Source: Thermobifida cellulosilytica TB100 (GTDB lineage: Bacteria > Actinomycetota > Actinomycetes > Streptosporangiales > Streptosporangiaceae). From it: DNA of 49,179 bases. Location of the stretch: positions 130,158-179,336 of the forward strand of contig NZ_KQ950185.1 of the NCBI RefSeq assembly GCF_001517975.1, read 5' to 3'. Position numbers and translations under genes: made by a program. Position 1 is the first letter of the stretch. Every line of letters begins with the position of its first letter. Shown here in pieces: positions 32,907 through 41,465 of the stretch. The notes under the pieces were generated by a model, which made no database searches, was not told where the DNA came from, and was given only the letters and a program-made list of their open reading frames with translations.

Positions 32907-33665
32907 ATGTCCCAGACCCCTCGCGTCGCGATCGTCACGGGTGCGGCACGCGGCATCGGCGCCGCCACCGCCCGGCGGCTGGCCGCCGAAGGGCACGCGG
33001 TCGCGGTGCTCGACCTCACCGAGGAGAGCGCCAAGGCCACCGTGGACGCGATCACCGAGGCCGGCGGAAGGGCGATCGCGATCGGCGCGGACGTCGGCGA
33101 CACCGACCAGGTCGACGCCGCGGTCAAGACGACCGCCGAACGGCTCGGCCCGCCGACCATCCTGGTGAACAACGCCGGCGTGATCCGCGACAACCTGCTG
33201 TTCAAGATGACCGACGACGACTGGGACACCGTCATGCGGGTCCACCTGCGCGGCACGTTCCTGATGTCGCGGGCGGCCCAGGCGTACATGACCGAGCAGG
33301 GTTGGGGCCGCATCGTCAACCTGTCCAGCAGCTCCGCGCTGGGCAACCGCGGCCAGGCCAACTACTCCGCCGCCAAGGCCGGCATCCAGGGCTTCACCAA
33401 GACCCTGGCCATCGAGCTCGGCAAGTTCGGCGTCACCGTCAACGCCGTCGCTCCCGGCTTCATCGCCACCGAGATGACCCGGGCGACCGCCGAACGGATC
33501 GGGGTGGACTTCGAGGAGTTCAAGGCCGCCCGCGCCGCCGAGATCCCGGTGCGCCGGGTGGGCGTGCCCGAGGACATCGCCGCCACCGTCGCCTTCCTCG
33601 CCAGCGAGGAGGCCGGATACGTGTCCGGCCAGGTCATCTACGTGGCCGGCGGCCCGCTGGACTAG
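32907..33665 (+). CDS. Short-chain dehydrogenase, FabG-like 3-oxoacyl reductase
   Basis: A 252-aa NAD(P)-dependent reductase of the classical SDR family. The cofactor motif TGAARGIG, ILVNNAGVIRDNLLFKMTDD, catalytic Ser in VNLSSSSALGNRGQ, YSAAKAG with the Tyr-Lys pair, and NAVAPGFIATEMTRA are all present. It most resembles FabG-type 3-oxoacyl-ACP/CoA reductases. With two acyl-CoA dehydrogenases downstream, a role in breakdown of fatty or branched acyl-CoA is more likely than fatty acid synthesis. The ATG at 32907 has GGAGGAG upstream. Confidence 0.92.
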   Translation: MSQTPRVAIVTGAARGIGAATARRLAAEGHAVAVLDLTEESAKATVDAITEAGGRAIAIGADVGDTDQVDAAVKTTAERLGPPTILVNNAGVIRDNLLFKMTDDDWDTVMRVHLRGTFLMSRAAQAYMTEQGWGRIVNLSSSSALGNRGQANYSAAKAGIQGFTKTLAIELGKFGVTVNAVAPGFIATEMTRATAERIGVDFEEFKAARAAEIPVRRVGVPEDIAATVAFLASEEAGYVSGQVIYVAGGPLD

Positions 33666-33672
33666 GCGCCGC

Positions 33673-33701
33673 GGCGGGCGGGCCGCACCGGCCCGCCCGC
33701 C
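33673..33701 (+). terminator. Very strong hairpin between fabG and the dehydrogenase genes
   Basis: GGCGGGCGGGCC and its exact complement GGCCCGCCCGCC enclose the loop GCACC: twelve G-C pairs, beginning 8 bases after the fabG stop. No T-run follows. It may end part of the transcripts, or protect the upstream message from decay, inside what is otherwise an operon. Confidence 0.5.
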
Positions 33702-33733
33702 GGGCCGCACCGTCTCCCCGGAAGAGGTTCGTC

Positions 33734-34936
33734 GTGACACCATCCACCGGAACACCGCCGGACGCCGCGGAACTGCGCCGCCGGGTCGCCGAGTTCGTCG
33801 CGGAGCACGACCCCGCCGCCACCGACCAGACCGAGTTCCTCGCCGCCCGCTTCGACGCGGGCCTGGCCTGGGTGCACTTCCCCGTGGGCGCGGGCGGCCT
33901 GGGCGCTCCCCGCGCCCTGCAGAACGTCGTCGACGCGGAGTTCGAACGCCACGGCTTCGTCCCCGCGGGCCGCGAGGGCCTGGTCATCGGCCTGGGCATG
34001 GCCGCGCCCACCATCGCGGCCTTCGGCACCCGGGAGCAGCGGGACCGCTTCCTCAAGCCGCTCTACACCGGCGAGGAGGTCTGGTGCCAGTTGTTCAGCG
34101 AACCCGGCGCCGGGTCGGACCTGGCCGCCGTGGGCACCCGCGCGGTCCGCGACGGCGCGGACTGGGTGGTCCACGGCCAGAAGGTGTGGACCTCGCTGGC
34201 CCACCGGGCACGCTGGGCCCTCCTGCTGGCCCGCACCGATCCCGAGGTGCCCAAGCACCGCGGGCTGACCTACTTCATCTGCGACATGACCGCTCCGGGC
34301 GTGGACGTGCGGCCGCTGCGGCAGATCACCGGGGAGGCCGAGTTCAACGAGGTCTACCTGGACGGGGTGCGGCTGCCCGACAGCCTGCGGCTCGGCGAGG
34401 TCGGCCAGGGCTGGAAGGTCGCCCTGACCACCCTGATGAACGAGCGGGTCTCCATCGGCGGCCGTCCCGAGCCCCGCGAGGGCGGACTGATCGGGATCGT
34501 CAGCGACCTGTGGCGCACCCGCCCCGAACTGCGCACCCGCGGGCTGCACGAGGAGCTGCTGAGGCTGTGGGTGGCCGCCGAGGCCGCCCGGCTGACCAGG
34601 GAACGGCTGCGCCAGCAGACGGCCGTCGGCCAGCCCGGCCCCGAGGGGTCGGCGGTCAAGCTCTCCTTCGCCGAGCTCAACCAGCGCATCAGCGGGCTGG
34701 AACTGGAACTCCTGGGCGTCGACGGCCTCACCTACGACGACTGGTCGTTCCGCCGCCCCGACGGGCCGGACCTGCTGGGCCGTGGCGCAGGCTTCCGCTA
34801 CCTGCGCTCCCGGGGGAACTCGATCGAGGGCGGGACCTCGGAGATCCTGCGCACCGTCATCGCCGAACGCGTCCTGGGCCTGCCCGCCGAGCCGCGCACC
34901 GACAAGGACGTCGCCTGGAAGGACCTGCCGAGGTGA
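33734..34936 (+). CDS. Acyl-CoA dehydrogenase, subunit with catalytic Glu
   Basis: A 400-aa flavoprotein that forms the alpha-beta double bond of an acyl-CoA. It has the FAD/substrate segment WCQLFSEPGAGSDLAAVGTR, VVHGQKVWTSLAHRA, the helix around RSRGNSIEGGTSEILR with the likely catalytic Glu of IEGG, and a normal family length. The GTG at 33734 has GAAGAGG (33721-33727) upstream; the frame is open further up only opposite fabG. Its stop overlaps the start of the second dehydrogenase (GTGA), as in pairs that form alpha2-beta2 enzymes for sterol side-chain degradation (FadE28/FadE29 type). The actual substrate is unknown. Confidence 0.92.
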   Translation: MTPSTGTPPDAAELRRRVAEFVAEHDPAATDQTEFLAARFDAGLAWVHFPVGAGGLGAPRALQNVVDAEFERHGFVPAGREGLVIGLGMAAPTIAAFGTREQRDRFLKPLYTGEEVWCQLFSEPGAGSDLAAVGTRAVRDGADWVVHGQKVWTSLAHRARWALLLARTDPEVPKHRGLTYFICDMTAPGVDVRPLRQITGEAEFNEVYLDGVRLPDSLRLGEVGQGWKVALTTLMNERVSIGGRPEPREGGLIGIVSDLWRTRPELRTRGLHEELLRLWVAAEAARLTRERLRQQTAVGQPGPEGSAVKLSFAELNQRISGLELELLGVDGLTYDDWSFRRPDGPDLLGRGAGFRYLRSRGNSIEGGTSEILRTVIAERVLGLPAEPRTDKDVAWKDLPR

Positions 34937-36066
34937 GCACATCCGAGCCGAACCTGCTGTACAGCGACGTCGAGCAGGAGCTGCGCGCCAGCGTGCGGCA
35001 GCTGCTGGCCGACAGGTGCCCGTGGCGGTCGGTGCTGGACCGGGTGTCGGGTCCGGGAGACCCGGCCGAGGCCGCCGACCTCGCGCTGTGGCGGGAGCTG
35101 GCGGCCCTGGGGGTGGCCGGCCTGTCCGTCGCCGAGGACCTGGGCGGGGCGGGCGCCACGGCGCGCGAGAGCTCGGTGGTCGCCGAGGAGCTGGGGCGCG
35201 CCGTGGCCCCGGTGCCGTTCCTGGGCAGCGCCGTGCTGGCCACCTCCGCCCTGACCGCGCTGGACGGCCGGGAGCCGGTCCGCGCGCTGCTGGCCGACCT
35301 GGCCGCGGGCGGGCGCACCGCCGCTCTGGCGGTGCCGCTGTCCACCGCACCCGGAGCGGACTTCCCCACCCTGGTGCGAGCCGAGGGCGGGACCCTGCAC
35401 GGAACCGTCCCCGGCGTGGCCGACGCACTCACCGCCGACGTCCTGGTGGTGCCCGCCGTGGCCGCGGACGGCCCCGGCCTGTACCTGGTGGAGGCCGACC
35501 GGGCGGTGCGCACTCCCGTGGTGAGCCTGGACCAGACCCGGCCGCTGGCCGAGGTGCGCCTGGACGGGGCCGCGGCGGTGGCGGTGGCCTCCGGGCGGCG
35601 AGCGGCCGACGCGCTGGAGTCCGCCCTTGTGGCGGGGGCGGCGCTGCTGGCCGCCGAGCAGCTCGGCGCGGCGGAGTGGGCGCTGGACACGACCGTGGCC
35701 CACCTGAAGGAGCGGGTGCAGTTCGGCCGCCCGCTCGGGTCCTTCCAGGCCCTCAAGCACCGGCTCGCCGACCTGTGGGTCTCCCTCTCCCAGGCCCGGG
35801 CGGTGGTGCGCAACGCGGCGGGCGCGCTGGCCGACGGCTCGCCGGACGCCCCGCTGGCCGCGGCCCTGGCGCAGGCGTTCGTGTCGGAGGTGGCGGTGCG
35901 CGCCGCGGAGGAGGCGGTGCAGTTGCACGGGGGCACCGGCTTCACCTGGGAGTATCCGGTCCACCTGTACCTGAAGCGCGCCAAGAGCTCCGCCATCGCC
36001 CTCGGCACGGCCGACCGGCACCGCGCCAGGATCGCCGAACTGGTGGACCTGCCTCCCGCGCCGTGA
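34933..36066 (+). CDS. Acyl-CoA dehydrogenase, partner subunit
   Basis: A 377-aa acyl-CoA dehydrogenase-fold protein, translationally coupled to the preceding one. It has an N-terminal helical domain (VAEDLGGAGATARESSVVAE), a degenerate middle domain, and the C-terminal helices with LKERVQFGRPLGSFQALKHR and LHGGTGFTWEYPVHLYLKRA. The first subunit's SEPGAGSD and IEGGTSEI segments have no equivalent here, so it is likely the non-catalytic half of a heteromeric enzyme. The GTG at 34933 overlaps the previous stop. Confidence 0.9.
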   Translation: MSTSEPNLLYSDVEQELRASVRQLLADRCPWRSVLDRVSGPGDPAEAADLALWRELAALGVAGLSVAEDLGGAGATARESSVVAEELGRAVAPVPFLGSAVLATSALTALDGREPVRALLADLAAGGRTAALAVPLSTAPGADFPTLVRAEGGTLHGTVPGVADALTADVLVVPAVAADGPGLYLVEADRAVRTPVVSLDQTRPLAEVRLDGAAAVAVASGRRAADALESALVAGAALLAAEQLGAAEWALDTTVAHLKERVQFGRPLGSFQALKHRLADLWVSLSQARAVVRNAAGALADGSPDAPLAAALAQAFVSEVAVRAAEEAVQLHGGTGFTWEYPVHLYLKRAKSSAIALGTADRHRARIAELVDLPPAP

Positions 36067-36084
36067 TGCGGCCCGCGCCTGCCG

Positions 36085-37032
36085 CTAGGCGTCGCCGCCG
36101 TCCACCGCGGCGACGACCGTGGCCACGGCGTGCTCGACGCACTCGATCCCGCTGAAGTAGTCGGGGTGGTGGTCGGAGAGCACCGCGATGAGGTACTCGT
36201 GGTCGGCGCTCACGACGCGCCCCGCACTGGTGACGGTCCACCGGTCCCCGTCGCTGCTGCGGGGCACCCAGCCGTTCTTCAGCTCCACCGTGTCGCCCTC
36301 GCCCGCTGCCGCCGACACGCCCCACGCCTGCTCCGGTGCGACGTTTCCCAGCAGCTCCCGGGCGTAGTCGCGGCTGCGCTCGGACAGTGGGCTCATCCCG
36401 GTGAAGACGGCGCGCAGCAGGCGGAGCTGGTCGGTGGTGGTGGTCCGGGTGGCGCCCCACACGCCGCCGGCGCCGGGTTCGGTGGCGTGCAGCCCGAGCC
36501 GTTCGTTCCCCGCGACGAACCCCTGGTCGAAGCCGATGCGCGCGTACAGTTCGTCGGCGGCGTCGTTGTCGCTGTAGCGGATCATCTCGGCGGCCAGGCG
36601 GCGTTCGTCGGCGGAGAGCTCGCGGTCCTCGTCGTCGGCCTGGAGCAGGAGCAGCGCGAGGATGTTGAGCTTGGCCAGGCTCGCCGTGGCGTAGGTCCGG
36701 TCCGCGCCGTAGGAGTAGGTGGCGCCGCTGCGCAGGTCGTGCAGTGCGATCGAGAGCCGGCAGTCCCGTCCGGTGAGGTAGCCGTCCAGGGTGCGGGTGA
36801 GCCTGTCGTACTCGTCCGCGCTCAGGGGCGGCGGCTGCGGTTCGGGCTCCGGTGCGGTCTGCTCCGGGGGAGACGGCTTCGTCCGCAGCAGCGGCTCGGG
36901 GGAGCGGGAGGCGCCGGGGGAGAACACCGCGAGCACCGTCGTGGCGAGCAGGAAGAGCACCGTCCCCAGGATTGCCCCGCGCAACGGCACGGATTCGGGC
37001 GGATGGGCGGGCGACGCCGAACGCTTTCGCAT
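36085..37032 (-). CDS. Class A beta-lactamase-fold serine hydrolase
   Basis: A 315-aa exported or membrane-anchored protein with a hydrophobic helix (~20-42) and a Pro/Glu-rich linker. The penicillin-recognising fold that follows has SxxK in TASLAKLNIL, SDN in IRYSDNDAADELY and the third box as LKNGW, where Lys-Thr-Gly is usual. It may be a beta-lactamase or a wall D,D-peptidase-like enzyme; the KNG change and no obvious Glu166 region make true lactamase activity uncertain. The ATG at 37032 follows GAAGG. It converges with the second dehydrogenase gene. Confidence 0.85.
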   Translation of the reverse strand: MRKRSASPAHPPESVPLRGAILGTVLFLLATTVLAVFSPGASRSPEPLLRTKPSPPEQTAPEPEPQPPPLSADEYDRLTRTLDGYLTGRDCRLSIALHDLRSGATYSYGADRTYATASLAKLNILALLLLQADDEDRELSADERRLAAEMIRYSDNDAADELYARIGFDQGFVAGNERLGLHATEPGAGGVWGATRTTTTDQLRLLRAVFTGMSPLSERSRDYARELLGNVAPEQAWGVSAAAGEGDTVELKNGWVPRSSDGDRWTVTSAGRVVSADHEYLIAVLSDHHPDYFSGIECVEHAVATVVAAVDGGDA

Positions 37033-37176
37033 GTCGAAACGCCTTCGAAAAAATGAAACGGGTCCGCGATGCGGACTGGTTCCCCCACCATGCCACAGCG
37101 GAGGCGGGCGTTCACCCCGGGAAACGCCGTGTCGTCCCGGGCCGCGGCGGCGCGCGTTCCGGCTCCGCGGGCCGCC

Positions 37177-37773
37177 CTAGTCGATGCCCCGGGCGTTCAT
37201 GGCCGCGCCGAGCGCCTCGGCCGAGCGGATCAGGTTCACGATGACCGGCACCACCATGCGGTGGGCTCCGCCGCTGAGGCCCCGCGCCAGGTACGCCTCG
37301 CGCGAGGTCCGCCAGGACTGGGCCACCATCGGGATGCAGCGGATGGTCAGCGCCAGCACCAGCCCCACCCGCTCCGGACGCACCCCCACCCGCCGCAGCG
37401 GCCGGGCCAGGCGCTCGAACAGGGCGAGCATCTCGCTGACCCGGGTGGTGCGGGTGACCAGTCCGGCCAGCAGCACGGCCGCGGCGAGCTGGGAGCAGAC
37501 GCGCACCGCGGTCTGTGCGTCGGTGAGGAGGAGGTGGAAGGCCGCGACGACCGCGAGGAACAGCAGCACCGGCCGGAAGGCGTGCCACAGGTGGCCGGCC
37601 AGTCCGAACAGCGGGTACAGCAGGACGACGGCGGCCGCGGCCCCCAGCGACACCCAGGGGTCGCCCAGCACCAGCAGCACGGTGACCACGCCCAGCAGGA
37701 CGAGCAGTTTCGCCCCGGCCGGAATCCGGTACGGCAGCGAGGTCCCGGGGACGTACAGGCCGATCGTGTTCAC
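37177..37773 (-). CDS. bioN: ECF transporter T component (EcfT/BioN type)
   Basis: A 198-aa membrane coupling protein of an energy-coupling-factor importer. It has five or so hydrophobic helices and two Ala-Arg-Gly coupling motifs, REAYLARGLSGG and GAAMNARGID, that dock on the ATPases. The GTG at 37773 overlaps the ATPase stop as GTGA. With the ATPase and BioY it makes the biotin-type set bioY-bioM-bioN. Only one ATPase gene is present, as is usual for dedicated biotin systems. Confidence 0.9.
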   Translation of the reverse strand: MNTIGLYVPGTSLPYRIPAGAKLLVLLGVVTVLLVLGDPWVSLGAAAAVVLLYPLFGLAGHLWHAFRPVLLFLAVVAAFHLLLTDAQTAVRVCSQLAAAVLLAGLVTRTTRVSEMLALFERLARPLRRVGVRPERVGLVLALTIRCIPMVAQSWRTSREAYLARGLSGGAHRMVVPVIVNLIRSAEALGAAMNARGID

Positions 37774-38453
37774 GAGTGCTGCCCCATCAGGTCGACGTAG
37801 TACTCGACGGCGGCCTCGGGAGCGCCGTCGAACACGATCCTTCCGGCGTCCATGACCAGCACCCGGTCGAACCCGGCGAGCGTGTCGAGGTGGTGGGTGA
37901 GCAGGATGACCTGCTGGGGCAGGGCGCGCAGGGTCTCGGTGACGATCCGCACGTTGCGCAGGTCCAGCAGGGTGGTCGGCTCGTCGCAGACCAGGACCCG
38001 CGGTTCGGTGACCATGACCGAGGCCAGGGCCAGCATCTGCTTCTGCCCGCCGGACAGCAGGTGGGCGGGGTGGTCGCGGTGGTCGGCCAGACCGTGCCGG
38101 GCCAGGACCGCGTCCACCCGCTCCTCGATCTCGGCCCGGCCGAGTCCGCTGCCGCGCAGTCCGATCCGCACGTCCTCGGCGACCGTGGGCATGATGATCT
38201 GGGTGTCGGCGTCGGAGAACACGAAGCCGACCCGGCGGCGGACCTCCCGGGCGTGCGTGCGGGTGTCCAGGCCGTCGACGAGCACCCGGCCCGCGTCCGG
38301 GACGACGAGGCCGTTGAGCATCCGCGCCAGGGTCGACTTGCCCGACCCGTTGGCGCCGATCAGGCCGATGCGGTGCTCGCTCAGCTCCAGGGAGACGCCG
38401 TCGACGACCACCCGGTCGCCGTAGGCGTGGGTCACGTTCTCCAGCCGGATCAT
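37770..38453 (-). CDS. bioM: ECF transporter ATPase (BioM type)
   Basis: A 227-aa cytoplasmic ABC ATPase energising biotin uptake. It has Walker A GANGSGKST, a Q-loop region GFVFSDADTQI, signature LLSGGQKQML, Walker B VLVCDEPTTLLD and the switch His in LLTHHLDTL, all intact. The ATG at 38453 lies 16 bases after the bioY stop and the end overlaps ecfT. It would act as a homodimer with the T component at 37177. Confidence 0.92.
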   Translation of the reverse strand: MIRLENVTHAYGDRVVVDGVSLELSEHRIGLIGANGSGKSTLARMLNGLVVPDAGRVLVDGLDTRTHAREVRRRVGFVFSDADTQIIMPTVAEDVRIGLRGSGLGRAEIEERVDAVLARHGLADHRDHPAHLLSGGQKQMLALASVMVTEPRVLVCDEPTTLLDLRNVRIVTETLRALPQQVILLTHHLDTLAGFDRVLVMDAGRIVFDGAPEAAVEYYVDLMGQHS

Positions 38454-38469
38454 GGGTCACCAGTCCCGC

Positions 38470-39060
38470 TCAGGCGACCCGGTTGCCCGCGGGCGGCACC
38501 GGGTAGGCGCGGTGCACGCTGGTCGCGATGAGGGTGGCCACGACCACCTTGACGACGTCGCCGGGCACGAAGGCCGCCAGGGCGACCAGGGCGGCGGTCA
38601 GGTCCAGTCCGGCGACCAGCGCCATCCAGGGGCCGCCGATCAGGTAGCACACCACGATTCCGCCGGCCAGGTTGATCACCAGGCCGCGCCAGAACCGGTA
38701 CTTCGGCAGCATGCGGTCGGTGAGCAGGCCGATGAACAGCGCGACGAAGATCCAACTGACGAGGAAGCCGCCGGAGGCTCCGGCGAAGGAGGCCAGTCCT
38801 CCTGCCCCGCCGGACAGGATCGGCAGTCCGGCCGCCGCCAGCGCGAGGAAGGTCACGACCGCCAGGACGCCGCGTTTGGCACCGAGGATGCTGGGGGCGA
38901 GGACGACGACCAGGGTCTGCAAGGTGATCGGCACGCTGCCGACGGGGATCCCGGGCACCAGGCTCATTGCGGCGAGCAGGGCGGCGAACAGGGCGATGAG
39001 TGCGAGGTCGCGCGTGGCCAGGCCGCGGTAGCGGGGGGCGGGCGGTGGGGAGACGGTCAT
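38470..39060 (-). CDS. bioY: Biotin transporter S component BioY
   Basis: A 196-aa membrane protein with six hydrophobic helices. Family features are IPVGSVPITLQTLVVVLAPS and an internal Gly/Ala-rich helix pair (GGLASFAGASGGFLVSWIFV) typical of BioY, and a C-terminal FVPGDVVKVVVATL. It binds biotin and is first of the ECF operon bioY-bioM-bioN. The ATG at 39060 has GAGGAG upstream; the open frame above it is not supported. An inverted repeat at 39089-39103 lies just before it. Confidence 0.92.
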   Translation of the reverse strand: MTVSPPPAPRYRGLATRDLALIALFAALLAAMSLVPGIPVGSVPITLQTLVVVLAPSILGAKRGVLAVVTFLALAAAGLPILSGGAGGLASFAGASGGFLVSWIFVALFIGLLTDRMLPKYRFWRGLVINLAGGIVVCYLIGGPWMALVAGLDLTAALVALAAFVPGDVVKVVVATLIATSVHRAYPVPPAGNRVA

Positions 39061-39088
39061 GGGCCACTCCTCGTACTTGTCGGGATTT

Positions 39089-39103
39089 TGGAGGAAATCT
39101 CCA
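39089..39103. promoter_or_regulatory. Inverted repeat before bioY
   Basis: TGGAG-GAAAT-CTCCA is a perfect 5-bp inverted repeat, 29 bases upstream of the bioY start. It may be an operator, for a biotin repressor, or a hairpin in the leader. It does not match the BioQ or BirA sites I know well enough to name. Confidence 0.35.
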
Positions 39104-39289
39104 GCCCTATTGTGGCCACTCGACCGTGAGCAGGAGGAATGGGGAGTGGGACAGCTTTCCCGGCGAGGAAGTTGTGGGGACTGTCCAAGGACCTCCCGGG
39201 TTTTCCGCACCGTCGTGACCTTCGTCCCGCTCCTGGGGAGGCGGCCCGCCGCGCCGACTGGCGTCGCCTCCCGTCGGCGCGGCGCGGGC

Positions 39290-40351
39290 TCATCCGGCCT
39301 GGGCGGGCAGCACGCACACCGGGGTGGGGATCTCGAAGGTGTGGTGCGGCGGTCGGGGGACACCGTCGTCCGGGTCCACCGCGAGCACCGTCAGCGTCTC
39401 GGAGTTCTGGTTGGCCACCACGACGTACCCGTCGACCAGCGCGAAGTGGCGCGGCCAGGCTCCCCCGGTGGGGGTGTCGGCCAGGTGGCGCACCCGGGTC
39501 CCGTCGGCCGACACCTCGAAGGTGGCGATGGTGTCGGCGCCCCGGTTGGCGACGTAGAGGCGGCGCTCGTCCGCGGAGAGCGCGATCTCCGCCGGGTAGT
39601 TGTCCCCCTCGGCCCCGGTCGCGGGCACGGACTCCACGGCCTCGGCCCGCGCGGCGGCGGGGTCGAAGCGCAGGACGTGCACCCGCGAGTCCAGTTCTCC
39701 GGCCACGTACAGGTGGCCGGAGGAGTGCACCGCCAGGTGGCGCGGACCACTGCCCGGCGCCAGGCGGGCCGCGACGTGCTGCGGTCCGGCGGGGCGGTCG
39801 GCGGCGGCGTCGAAGGGGAAGCAGCGCAGTTCGTCGGTGCCGAGGTCGACGACCAGGAGGTGGGTGCCGCCCGGGGCGGGGTAGACGCTGTGCGCGTGCG
39901 GTCCCTCCTGCCGTTCGGCGTTGGGTCCCGAACCGGTGTGGGTCAGCCGCTGGACCGGTTTCCCGGGAACGCCGTCCGGGCCGAGGGGGTGCACGCTGAC
40001 GCTGCCGTCTCCGTAGTTGGCGGCGATCAGGTGCCGTCCCGCCGGGTGGGCCAGCAGGTGGCAGGGGTAGGAGCCGTCCGTCGGGGCGCCGCCCAGATCG
40101 GCCAGCCGCCGCTGCCCGGTGACGCTGAAGGCGCTGACGCGCCCCTCACCGAGTTCGTTGACCGCGTAGAGCCGCTGCCCGTCGGCGGAGCGGACCACGA
40201 ACGAGGGGCCGCTGGCCGGGACCGCCAGTTCCGCCTCGGCCAGGGTGCCGCTTCCGGTGTCCAACCAGACGCTCTGCACCCCCGCCGCGCTGCCCGTGAT
40301 TCCGGAATCGGGTGTGTAGGAGCCGATCCACAGCAGCCGGCGTCGTGTCAT
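39290..40351 (-). CDS. Lactonase-family beta-propeller protein (6-phosphogluconolactonase-like)
   Basis: A 353-aa protein with seven-bladed propeller features: LLWIGSYTPDSGITGSAAGV, RLYAVNELGEGRVSAFSV, YPCHLLAHPAGRHLIAANYG, GPRHLAVHSSGHLYVAGELD, LYVANRGADTIATF and WPRHFALVDGYVVVANQNS. This repeat pattern is the Lactonase (Pgl) family. It could hydrolyse 6-phosphogluconolactone or other lactones; no pentose-phosphate neighbours support a choice. No signal peptide is seen. The ATG at 40351 has GGAAGGA upstream. Confidence 0.88.
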   Translation of the reverse strand: MTRRRLLWIGSYTPDSGITGSAAGVQSVWLDTGSGTLAEAELAVPASGPSFVVRSADGQRLYAVNELGEGRVSAFSVTGQRRLADLGGAPTDGSYPCHLLAHPAGRHLIAANYGDGSVSVHPLGPDGVPGKPVQRLTHTGSGPNAERQEGPHAHSVYPAPGGTHLLVVDLGTDELRCFPFDAAADRPAGPQHVAARLAPGSGPRHLAVHSSGHLYVAGELDSRVHVLRFDPAAARAEAVESVPATGAEGDNYPAEIALSADERRLYVANRGADTIATFEVSADGTRVRHLADTPTGGAWPRHFALVDGYVVVANQNSETLTVLAVDPDDGVPRPPHHTFEIPTPVCVLPAQAG

Positions 40352-40469
40352 CGGGTTCCTTCCGGTTGTCGCACGCCCCCGCCTTCCGGGGCCAGCGACA
40401 CTCTATGCCGCCGCCCCCGATCCGGACAGTGTCGGTCCGTTCACCGGGGGCGGCGGTCCGGAGGCGTGT

Positions 40470-41198
40470 TCAGTCCAGGAGGTCCTGGAGCGCCCGGCGC
40501 TGGGTGTCGGTGAAGAAGTGTCCGCCGGGCAGCCGCTCCAGGCGGAACGGTCCGGTGGTGTGCTGCTGCCAGGCGCGTAGTCCCTCGTCGGTGACGACGG
40601 GGTCGTCGGTGCCGCCCACGACGGTCAGCGGGACGTCCAGCGGCGGTCCGGGGCGCCAGGTGTAGGCGGAGACCGCCGCGAAGTCGGTTCTCATCTCCTC
40701 GCCGAAGGCGCGCGCCAGCTCCTCGTCGTGGAGCAGGACCTCGGGGATCCCGCCGTAGTAGTCGGCGACGGCGTGGACCAGGGCGACCGGATCGGTGGGC
40801 AGGTCCACCTTCCGCGGCAGGTGCGGCGCGTCCGCCCCGCTGACCACCAGCCGGGTGACCTCCCGCCCGCGCCGCCGCAGTTCCCGGGCGGTCTCGTAGG
40901 CCGAGAGCGCGCCCAGGCTGTGGCCGTAGAGGGTGAGCGGGCCGTCGAGGTCCTCCAGCGCGTCGGTCTGCTGCCGGACGTAGTCGGACCACGGGTCGGA
41001 TGCGGCACCCGTGGCCTTCTGGTGGCGTACCGTGGCGACCCACACGGTGAACCTGTCACCCAGTTCGGCCGCCCAGGGGCGGTAGGCGGTGGGCAGCCCT
41101 CCCGCGTGCAGGAAGCAGACGAGGTCGGCCTCGGCGGTCGGTTCGGCGAAGCGGTGCACACCGGGGCGTGTCGACGGGCTGGTCCGTGCCTGGTTCAT
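40470..41198 (-). CDS. Type II thioesterase (GrsT/TEII-like)
   Basis: A 242-aa alpha/beta hydrolase. It has LVCFLHAGGLPTAYRPWAAE, the nucleophile elbow LYGHSLGALSAYETARE, the Asp region VPLTVVGGTDDPVVTD and the His in LPGGHFFTDTQ. Type II thioesterases clear mis-primed carrier proteins of NRPS and PKS assembly lines. No such genes are in the window, so it either serves a distant cluster or has drifted in function. The ATG at 41198 follows GAGG. It lies downstream of cvnD on the same strand, 267 bases away. Confidence 0.88.
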   Translation of the reverse strand: MNQARTSPSTRPGVHRFAEPTAEADLVCFLHAGGLPTAYRPWAAELGDRFTVWVATVRHQKATGAASDPWSDYVRQQTDALEDLDGPLTLYGHSLGALSAYETARELRRRGREVTRLVVSGADAPHLPRKVDLPTDPVALVHAVADYYGGIPEVLLHDEELARAFGEEMRTDFAAVSAYTWRPGPPLDVPLTVVGGTDDPVVTDEGLRAWQQHTTGPFRLERLPGGHFFTDTQRRALQDLLD

Positions 41199-41377
41199 AG
41201 GTTCGGGCCTCGTTTCCCTTTTCTAGACACAACGCCGCAAACCTACCCACTTTTCTTTTGCGGGACACCCGGCGGGGAGAAGGGGCGGTCGCAGGACCGC
41301 GCCGCCTCCGGGGCCGCCGGAGCGGGGCGGTCGCCCGCGCGACGGAGCCGACGGACGGGCGGCCCCGTCTGCGGCCC

Positions 41378-41408
41378 GTGGCCCTCCTCCCCCGTTGCGG
41401 GAGGCCAC
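41378..41408 (-). terminator. Bulged hairpin downstream of cvnD
   Basis: GTGG/CCAC and CCTCCC/GGGAGG pair around a 7-base loop with a 4-base bulge, about 58 bases past the cvnD stop. Two further 6-bp stems lie at 41285-41300 and 41306-41322. Together they probably close the conservon transcript. The 267-base region holds no gene. Confidence 0.4.
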
Positions 41409-41465
41409 AGGCCCGACGGTGCGGCCGGGCGCCCGTCCCGGACGCGGCTCCGGGCGCGGGGAGGC

